The notes under the pieces are model-generated. The model saw only the letters and a list, made by a program, of their open reading frames with translations, had not been told where the DNA came from and did not search any database. From contig CAJXKN010000004.1 in NCBI GenBank assembly GCA_913055585.1, forward strand, positions 1 to 37,310: 37,310 nucleotides of DNA, written 5' to 3'. Shown here piece by piece: positions 32,280-37,310 of the stretch. The first letter of the stretch is position 1. The number at the start of each line of letters is the position of its first letter. Origin of the DNA: an uncultured Caldisericota bacterium (GTDB taxonomy: Bacteria; Caldisericota; Caldisericia; Caldisericales; Caldisericaceae). A program made the translations under genes and the position numbers.

Positions 32280-33176
32280 ATGCATAGCCTGGATATAAAC
32301 AAAGTAGTACTTACAAAAATTTTAATTTCACTAATCATCATTATCATTTTCTGGGTTATAAAACGTTCTCTTTTAAAAATTGTAAATAAAAAAGTCAAAG
32401 AAACACACTCAAGATATTTATGGAGAAAAGCTTTAAATTATATAGTCATTGCAGCTGACCTGATTTTCATCGGGGCTATCTGGATGAAAAGTTTTCAATC
32501 ACTTGCTACATACCTCGGTTTACTCTCCGCTGGTATATCAATTGCATTAAAAGATCCTATTCTCGATATGGCAGGCTGGCTTTTCATTGTTACGCATAGA
32601 ATCTTGAAAGTGGGAGACAGGATTGAAATTGATGGGAAAATAGGAGACGTTATTGATACTGGCATTTTTCAGTTTCTCATAATAGAAGTGGGTGAATGGG
32701 TAGATGCAGACCAGAGTACCGGTCGGATCATTCACATTCCAAACAGCCTGCTATTTACAAAACCTCTCATTAATTATACAAAAGGTTTTCCATATATCTG
32801 GAATGAAATTCCAGTACTTGTTACATTTGAAAGCAACTGGAAGAAAGCAAAAACGCTTTTGCAGAAAATTGTGCAGAAACACACAGAGTCATCAAATGAA
32901 ATTGCAAAGATGAGTATTAAAAAAGCAGCAAGAAAATTTGATATTCTTTACCAGCATACAGAGCCAAGAGTTTATACAAGTGTAGAAAATAGCGGTATCC
33001 TTCTCACAATCCGCTACCTCTGCAGAGTGCGAAAAAGAAGGGGAACGGCTGAAGCAATATGGGAAGATATTCTTGATGAATTTGCAAAACATAATGACAT
33101 TGATTTTGCTTACCCTACTCAGCGTTTTTTCAACAATGCTGTGGAAGGGAAATCAGGCACCAGGCCAAAACAGTAA
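32280..33176 (+). CDS. Second MscS-family channel, divergent
   Basis: A 298-residue membrane protein with MscS architecture but fewer helices: hydrophobic segments at about 12-30, 52-70 and 78-105. The pore region reads YLGLLSAGISIALKDPILDMAG, a pattern found in YbdG/YnaI-like relatives and not in MscS itself. It is followed by the beta domain (VGDRIEIDGKIGDVIDTG, IIHIPNSLLF) and a cytoplasmic alpha/beta domain with an extended basic segment. It starts 12 nt after recR, so it is probably in the same transcript. It ends one base away from the convergent radical SAM gene at 33178, with no room for a separate terminator. Gating properties unknown. Confidence 0.85.
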   Translation: MHSLDINKVVLTKILISLIIIIIFWVIKRSLLKIVNKKVKETHSRYLWRKALNYIVIAADLIFIGAIWMKSFQSLATYLGLLSAGISIALKDPILDMAGWLFIVTHRILKVGDRIEIDGKIGDVIDTGIFQFLIIEVGEWVDADQSTGRIIHIPNSLLFTKPLINYTKGFPYIWNEIPVLVTFESNWKKAKTLLQKIVQKHTESSNEIAKMSIKKAARKFDILYQHTEPRVYTSVENSGILLTIRYLCRVRKRRGTAEAIWEDILDEFAKHNDIDFAYPTQRFFNNAVEGKSGTRPKQ

Positions 33177-33177
33177 A

Positions 33178-34053
33178 TTATTTATACTGAATCCAACCGT
33201 TTCTGATACCTGCATCCCTTACGATTCTGGAGGCTAAAAAGAATTCTCTTTTTGTAATTTTCCTGTTGATTTCAGGGTACATCTTCGCCTGATATACAGG
33301 TACATATTGGCTCATTAAACTGAAATAAACATCTTTAGATAAATTATTTACAATAAAATTAACAATATTTTTCAGTTCATTAATCCCGTTAGGAAAGAGG
33401 AGATGCCTTATAATGATACCTCTTTTTGCAATACCTCTCTCCATTAAAAGATTTCCTACTTGATTATACATTTCCTTTATAGCAGCTTTTGTAATCTCCG
33501 TATAGTATGGCACTTTGGAATATTTCTTGCCAGCTGTGTCTGTGCCGTATCTAAAATCTACAAGATAAATATCAACAATGCCTTTCAAGAGTTTTATAAT
33601 CTTTACAGACTCATATCCACTTGTATTATACACAATTGGGAGCATCAAACCGTTCTTTCTTGCAATAAAGATTGCAGAAGCAATATCGGGAATAAAATGA
33701 GTAGGGGTTACAAGGTTTATATTGAGAGCACCTTTATTTTGCAGCTTCAGCATAATGTTAGCAAGGTCTTCAATGGAAATCTCTTTTCCTCTACCCAACT
33801 GGCTAAAATTGTAGTTCTGACAGTACACGCATCGCAAATTGCAGTAACTAAAAAAGATAGCACCCGAGCCGCTATTTCCCACAAGTGGCGGCTCCTCCCC
33901 CTTATAGAGCGTATAGGAAGCAATCTTTATACTTTTACCTGCTCTGCATAAGCCTATTTCACCTTTATTGCGTTTTGCTCCGCAGTTCAGGGGGCAGAGA
34001 TAACAAGGAGAAAAAAGATGGTGAAGCTCTGCTATCTGGTCTTCAATTTTCAT
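33178..34053 (-). CDS. Radical SAM protein, PflA-related (PflX/COG1313 type)
   Basis: A 291-residue radical S-adenosylmethionine enzyme related to pyruvate formate-lyase activases. An N-terminal cysteine pair CYLCPLNCGAKR (about 18-29) and LCRAG are typical of the PflX subgroup. The 4Fe-4S cluster that cleaves SAM is bound by CNLRCVYC (about residues 72-79). TIM-barrel motifs follow (NINLVTPTHFIP, LPIVYNTSGYE, VDIYLVDFRYG). The substrate of this subgroup is not known to me, and no pyruvate formate-lyase or other glycyl radical enzyme is in the window. The ATG overlaps the trmFO stop by 4 nt. Confidence 0.85.
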   Translation of the reverse strand: MKIEDQIAELHHLFSPCYLCPLNCGAKRNKGEIGLCRAGKSIKIASYTLYKGEEPPLVGNSGSGAIFFSYCNLRCVYCQNYNFSQLGRGKEISIEDLANIMLKLQNKGALNINLVTPTHFIPDIASAIFIARKNGLMLPIVYNTSGYESVKIIKLLKGIVDIYLVDFRYGTDTAGKKYSKVPYYTEITKAAIKEMYNQVGNLLMERGIAKRGIIIRHLLFPNGINELKNIVNFIVNNLSKDVYFSLMSQYVPVYQAKMYPEINRKITKREFFLASRIVRDAGIRNGWIQYK

Positions 34054-35324
34054 ATCATTTGCTTGATATTATGGATACTATTCCTGCTTGCCTGGATAAA
34101 CTTTTCTTTCCTTATACTTTTTTGCATCTTGAGAAACGCTTCTGGTACCAATCCAAAATTTGCTCGCATTGGCTGTGGCAGAGTTAAAGGATTATCCGTT
34201 ATAAAATTGATGAGAGCACCAAGCATTGTATCGCAGGGCAAAGAAATGGGTGTTTTACCATTTGCAAGCAATGCTGCATTGATACCTGCAAGTAAACCTG
34301 TTGAAATAGACTCTACGTATCCTTCTACACCGGACAGCTGGCCTGCTATAAAGATGCAGGGGTTTTCTCTTAATTGCAATGTTCTTTTAAGCAGTGAAGA
34401 AGCTTTAACATAAGCGTTCTTGTGTATTGACCCGAAACGCACAAAACTTGCTTTCTCTAAGCCCGGGATTAGTCTGAATACACGTTTCTGTTCGCCATAG
34501 CGAAGCGCAGTTTGGAATCCTACAAGCTCATATAGGCTACCTTCATTATTCTCTTTTCTTAATTGTACTACTGCGTAATATTTTTTATCAAAACCCACCG
34601 GTCGGAGCGGACCAAAACGCAATGCATCTTTACCTCTCTTTGCGATCTCTTCAATGGGCATACAGGCTTCAAAGAAATGTTTTCTGTCAAAACTATGAGG
34701 CACGTGCTGTTCTGCTGTAATGAGCGCATTATAAAAACGGATATATTCTGCTTCGTTCATAGGAGCATTGAGGTAATCATTGCCCTTGCCGTAGCGACCA
34801 GCGAAAAACAATTTATCCATATCAAGTGATTCAGCCATTACAATAGGAGAAATAGCATCATAAAAATAGAGGTTATCTGCATTTAACATTTCCTTGAGTG
34901 CCTCAAGCAAAGATGGTGACGTGAGCGGACCTGTTGCGATGATTGTAATACCTTCTGGAATTTTCTTTACTTCTTTCCTTATTACATTGATGTACGGATT
35001 TTTTGTGATTAATGCTGTTACTTCTTCTGAAAATTTTTCCCTGTCCACTGCAAGTGCTTTTCCTGCTGGCACTGCATTTTTTAAAGCAATCCGTAGAATT
35101 ATCGAACCAAGAGAAAGCGCTTCTTCTTTTAACAAGCCCCTTGCATTCTTTGGTTCCATTGAACCCAGGGAGTTACTGCAAACAAGCTCTGCAAACAGAT
35201 CTGTCTTATGTGCCTCGGTAAATTTTACAGGCCTCATTTCATATAGATTAACCCGCATTTTTCTTTTTGCAATCTGCAGAGCAGCTTCGCTTCCTGCAAG
35301 CCCTCCACCTATTACATTTATCAT
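34050..35324 (-). CDS. trmFO: Folate-dependent tRNA (uracil-54) methyltransferase TrmFO
   Basis: A 424-residue flavoenzyme that makes ribothymidine-54 in tRNA using methylenetetrahydrofolate and FADH2. The FAD fingerprint VIGGGLAGSEAALQIA begins at residue 4, and LYEMRP, ELVCSNSLGS, GPLTSP, and the C-terminal GQLSGVEGYVES and GLLAGINAA are all family motifs. Length is normal. The gene overlaps dprA by 4 nt and the radical SAM gene by 4 nt. In many Firmicutes topA lies between dprA and trmFO; here the two genes are directly joined. Confidence 0.95.
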   Translation of the reverse strand: MINVIGGGLAGSEAALQIAKRKMRVNLYEMRPVKFTEAHKTDLFAELVCSNSLGSMEPKNARGLLKEEALSLGSIILRIALKNAVPAGKALAVDREKFSEEVTALITKNPYINVIRKEVKKIPEGITIIATGPLTSPSLLEALKEMLNADNLYFYDAISPIVMAESLDMDKLFFAGRYGKGNDYLNAPMNEAEYIRFYNALITAEQHVPHSFDRKHFFEACMPIEEIAKRGKDALRFGPLRPVGFDKKYYAVVQLRKENNEGSLYELVGFQTALRYGEQKRVFRLIPGLEKASFVRFGSIHKNAYVKASSLLKRTLQLRENPCIFIAGQLSGVEGYVESISTGLLAGINAALLANGKTPISLPCDTMLGALINFITDNPLTLPQPMRANFGLVPEAFLKMQKSIRKEKFIQASRNSIHNIKQMI

Positions 35325-36340
35325 AATATTTTTGTAAACCTGCCTGCCACTCTTTTGATAAATCCTTTTACTTCCATATATGTAAGCAAAGAAACAAGTT
35401 TAGAAGGAGCAATTCCCGTTTCTTTTGCAATTGTTTCGGCAGTTTTTGCACCATTATCCATTACTTCAAGTACAGCCTTTTCTTCATCAGATAGAGGTAG
35501 CTCTTTCTTGTTTTCTTCCGTATCCATACCAAGGTATTCTAAAATATCATTTACATCCGTTACAGGAATGGCCCCATCCTTTATAAGCTGGTTTGTTCCT
35601 TTGCTTGTGTTACTTGTAATGTTTCCCGGTATTGCAAATACTTCTCTACCTTGCTCTGCTGCAAGACGTGCAGTAATGAGAGAACCACTGTGTTCTGCAG
35701 CTTCAACAACAAGAGTTGCAATAGACAAGCCACTAATAATCCTATTCCTGAAAGGAAAATTATATGAAAAAGGTGGTGTGCCTAAAGGAAATTCAGAAAT
35801 CACTGCTCCGCTCTTTGCAATTTCTCTATATAAATCTTTATTACAGGACGGATAAATACGGTCCAAGCCTGAACCCAGCACAGCAATCGTCCTTCCTTTA
35901 GCAGCAAGGGCACCCTTGTGAGAGGCCGTATCTATTCCCATTGCAAGGCCACTTACAATAGTAATATTCTTTGATGCAAGTTCCTTAGCAAACGTTTCTG
36001 CAGTGGATCTTCCATAAACCGTACATTTTCTTGAGCCTACAATGCTTATGGCTTTTTCATCACTCTTGAGGATCTTACCATTTATATAGAGAACAATAGG
36101 GGGGTCTTTTATGTTCCTTAGCTGCTTTGGATATTCTTCTGAATCAATTGTTATAACCTTAAAACCTTTCTTTTGTGATAACTCAACTTCCCTTTTTGCT
36201 TTTTCATAATCATCTTTTGAAATAGGAACGGCTACTTCCTTGCTGCTATTAAATTGTTCAAGTGCAGTAGAAATTAACTGCTCACCATATTTTTTTCCTC
36301 TTAAAAAGTTTAGTGCCACCCAAATTAAATTATCCATCAT
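35321..36340 (-). CDS. dprA: DNA-processing protein DprA (Smf)
   Basis: A Rossmann-fold protein that protects incoming single-stranded DNA and loads RecA during natural transformation. Motifs: SIVGSRKCTVYGR, VSGLAMGIDTASHKGAL, IAVLGSGLDRIYP, ISEFPLGTPPFSYNFPFRNRI (the family signature), VVEAAEHSGSLITARLA and GREVFAIPGN, then a C-terminal winged helix of about 60 residues. A GTG at 36364 opens the frame earlier, but it lies inside the promoter region. I choose the ATG at 36340 (339 residues; the adjacent ATG at 36337 is equally possible). The -10 box TATACT at 36348-36353 would start transcription at or next to this ATG, so the mRNA looks leaderless. Confidence 0.92.
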   Translation of the reverse strand: MMDNLIWVALNFLRGKKYGEQLISTALEQFNSSKEVAVPISKDDYEKAKREVELSQKKGFKVITIDSEEYPKQLRNIKDPPIVLYINGKILKSDEKAISIVGSRKCTVYGRSTAETFAKELASKNITIVSGLAMGIDTASHKGALAAKGRTIAVLGSGLDRIYPSCNKDLYREIAKSGAVISEFPLGTPPFSYNFPFRNRIISGLSIATLVVEAAEHSGSLITARLAAEQGREVFAIPGNITSNTSKGTNQLIKDGAIPVTDVNDILEYLGMDTEENKKELPLSDEEKAVLEVMDNGAKTAETIAKETGIAPSKLVSLLTYMEVKGFIKRVAGRFTKIL

Positions 36341-36347
36341 TATTAAG

Positions 36348-36374
36348 AGTATATAAGAATTCACATATTTTCAA
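36348..36374 (-). promoter_or_regulatory. Promoter of dprA-trmFO-radical SAM operon
   Basis: On the minus strand TTGAAA (36369-36374) and TATACT (36348-36353) are 15 bp apart; shifting the -35 box by one base (TTTGAA) gives 16. The predicted start falls at 36340-36341, the first base of the dprA ATG or one base before it. Confidence 0.55.
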
Positions 36375-36395
36375 AAACTTCTGAAAGTGTTAAAG

Positions 36396-36417
36396 ATAAA
36401 CAAATGATATTGTTTAT
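36396..36417. promoter_or_regulatory. Perfect 8-6-8 inverted repeat upstream of the dprA promoter
   Basis: ATAAACAA, six bases, TTGTTTAT. It lies about 22 bp upstream of the dprA -35 box and about 70 bp before the decayed plus-strand ORF. The size suits binding of a dimeric regulator, but no regulator gene is in the window. Confidence 0.45.
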
Positions 36418-36483
36418 GGTGATGAGAGAATATATACACTATGACCCATAGAAGTTAAACATAGTAAAATTACAGGTGCAAAT

Positions 36484-36728
36484 ATGAGAGGGATAAAGTT
36501 AAATTATGATGGTGATGTATCAAGGAATATTCTCGCTGTATTCAGAAAAACAATATTTACAGGTGGAATCAACAAGGAAGATAAGTGTGATGTTTACAGA
36601 AAAACAGAAAATGGAGAATACAGAAAAATCATTTAGAGGATGGAAAACTCAAATGCTTTTGCTTTGTACTCATAGGTAAAATTGAGAATTCAGAAGTTTA
36701 CCTCTATGGTAAATATACTTCTCCATAG
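36484..36728 (+). pseudogene. Frameshifted small ORF of unknown origin
   Basis: The 496-base gap 36365-36860 has no intact gene. On the plus strand an ATG at 36484 (AGGTG 5 nt before it) opens 50 codons ending at 36636, with text such as DVYRKTENGEYRK. Near the stop a second frame takes over: LEDGKLKCFCFVLIGKIENS continues to a stop at 36726-36728. Together the two frames would make a protein of about 80 residues with plausible strand-rich composition, so a single indel may have broken it. I recognise no family. Confidence 0.3.
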
Positions 36729-36807
36729 GGCTATCACCTATGTAGACTTGCACACGTAAGGGAGAAAAGTAACTCTATAAAATTCGTTAGTTTATGATTA
36801 AAATGAA

Positions 36808-36837
36808 AAATCCCCGATTTTTAAAAATCGGGGATTT
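36808..36837 (-). terminator. Intrinsic terminator of the cold-shock gene
   Basis: A perfect 30-bp palindrome (arms AAATCCCCGATTTTT and its complement) 23 nt past the csp stop. On the minus strand it is followed by TTTTTCATTTT, so it is a good rho-independent terminator for csp. It is symmetrical and could also stop plus-strand transcripts. Confidence 0.85.
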
Positions 36838-36860
36838 CTTCGCTTTTACCTAATCAATTA

Positions 36861-37073
36861 CTAACCAATTACTACAACGTCGCGCGCTTGAAGCCCTTTG
36901 TCGCCTTTAGTAATTTCAAACTCTACTTTGTCTCCCTCTTTGAGAGTTTTGTAGCCATCGCCTGAAATTGCGGAATAGTGTACAAAAACTTCTTTTCCAT
37001 CATTGTCACATACAAGAAAGCCATAACCCTTCTGAGCGTTAAACCACTTTACTTTACCAGTAATTCTTTCCAA
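36861..37073 (-). CDS. csp: Cold-shock domain protein (CspA family)
   Basis: A 70-residue single cold-shock domain, an RNA chaperone that binds single-stranded nucleic acid. Both RNA-binding motifs are present: KGYGFL (RNP1-like, residues 15-20) and VFVHYSAI (RNP2-like, 29-36), after GKVKWFNAQ. The start codon is TTG at 37073, supported by AGGAGG with an 8-nt gap; no ATG is in frame near it. The gene stands alone between its promoter (37121-37148) and terminator (36808-36837). A short hairpin in its leader may matter for regulation. Confidence 0.93.
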   Translation of the reverse strand: MERITGKVKWFNAQKGYGFLVCDNDGKEVFVHYSAISGDGYKTLKEGDKVEFEITKGDKGLQARDVVVIG

Positions 37074-37096
37074 AACAAAAACCTCCTAAAAAAACT

Positions 37097-37112
37097 CTGC
37101 ATATCTATGCAG
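37097..37112 (-). promoter_or_regulatory. Leader hairpin of the cold-shock gene
   Basis: In the predicted 5' leader, CTGCAT-AGAT-ATGCAG forms a 6-bp stem, followed by AG and seven U residues and then the AGGAGG binding site. It could act as a weak pause or attenuation signal, or as a temperature-sensitive leader structure. Confidence 0.5.
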
Positions 37113-37120
37113 GCAACAAT

Positions 37121-37148
37121 ATTATAGTACAATTAAAAAAAAATACAA
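37121..37148 (-). promoter_or_regulatory. Promoter of the cold-shock gene
   Basis: On the minus strand TTGTAT (37143-37148), a 16-bp T-rich spacer, and TATAAT (37121-37126). The predicted start near 37114 gives a leader of about 40 nt that begins just before the hairpin. Confidence 0.65.
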
Positions 37149-37245
37149 TAGCAAACTTTAAAAATAGTTGATAAACATTAGAATCATTCTAAGTATTATC
37201 TGGGTTCTGAGAATTGCAACGAGCTTTACAAACGAATATTACAGA

Positions 37246-37310
37246 TTACTTCAGATTTATCACTTTCTCGGGATGCATTATATTATCTTTGATTTTTCCA
37301 ATACCTATAA
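37246..37310 (-). CDS. Possible 3' end of a gene cut by the window edge
   Basis: On the minus strand the last 65 bases stay open in one frame (IGIGKIKDNIMHPEKVINLK) up to TAA at 37246-37248. Composition is protein-like, but the piece is too short to identify, and it may be chance. The bases between it and the csp promoter (37149-37245) show nothing I can name. Confidence 0.25.
   Translation of the reverse strand, partial: IGIGKIKDNIMHPEKVINLK

Overview
The window is about 37 kb of low-GC bacterial chromosome with short intergenic gaps and many overlapping stop/start pairs. It reads as an anaerobe: NAD-linked formate dehydrogenase, molybdenum hydroxylase, many Fe-S proteins and no oxygen-respiration genes. 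An S-layer-homology (SLH) protein, the non-mevalonate gene ispE, trmFO and a BioY-type biotin transporter also fit an anaerobic, possibly thermophilic, lineage near thermophilic Firmicutes, Thermotogota or Caldisericota. The sequence does not settle the phylum. I see no rRNA, tRNA, CRISPR array, intact insertion sequence or recognisable transcription factor.

Layout. (1) 1-323: dispersed hairpin repeats. (2) 324-7213, minus strand: an SLH/DUF3160 surface protein, then an apparent operon read as LacD-like aldolase, TPR protein, Sir2 deacylase, metallo-beta-lactamase-fold hydrolase. (3) 7214-7798: second repeat cluster. (4) 7799-18499, minus strand: one long operon behind a near-perfect promoter (TTGACA-16-TATAAT). 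It encodes PreT and PreA, a three-subunit xanthine-dehydrogenase-type molybdenum hydroxylase, its cofactor genes (MocA-like, molybdopterin-binding protein, XdhC), an 8-oxoguanine deaminase-like amidohydrolase and finally ispE. (5) 18500-21574: an accessory stretch with decayed ORFs, a DUF3800 gene, a third repeat cluster, bioY and an IS-like remnant. (6) 21575-28406, minus strand: formate operon read as NuoE remnant, NuoE-NuoF fusion, formate dehydrogenase catalytic subunit, formate channel, MobA, FdhD. (7) 28713-33176, plus strand: MscS channel, dnaX, ybaB, recR, a second MscS-like channel. (8) 33178-36340, minus strand: dprA, trmFO, PflX-like radical SAM protein, overlapping by 4 nt each. 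(9) 36365-37310: a decayed ORF, a terminator and a cold-shock gene.

How the genes work together. The two molybdenum enzymes each sit with their own cofactor set: MocA-type transferase and XdhC for the hydroxylase, MobA and FdhD for formate dehydrogenase. The purine operon could feed reducing equivalents from purine (and perhaps pyrimidine) oxidation into NAD(H) through PreT. The formate operon couples a formate channel to a soluble two-protein NAD-linked dehydrogenase.

Most notable observations: a family of intergenic hairpins that share a frame but have covarying stems; bioY with ATA exactly where its start codon should be; an FdhD without the usual Cys-x-x-Cys loop; a decayed NuoE N-terminal domain in front of a NuoE-NuoF fusion; -10 boxes placed so that dnaX and dprA would be leaderless; and a DUF3800 gene flanked by two inverted homologous coding fragments.
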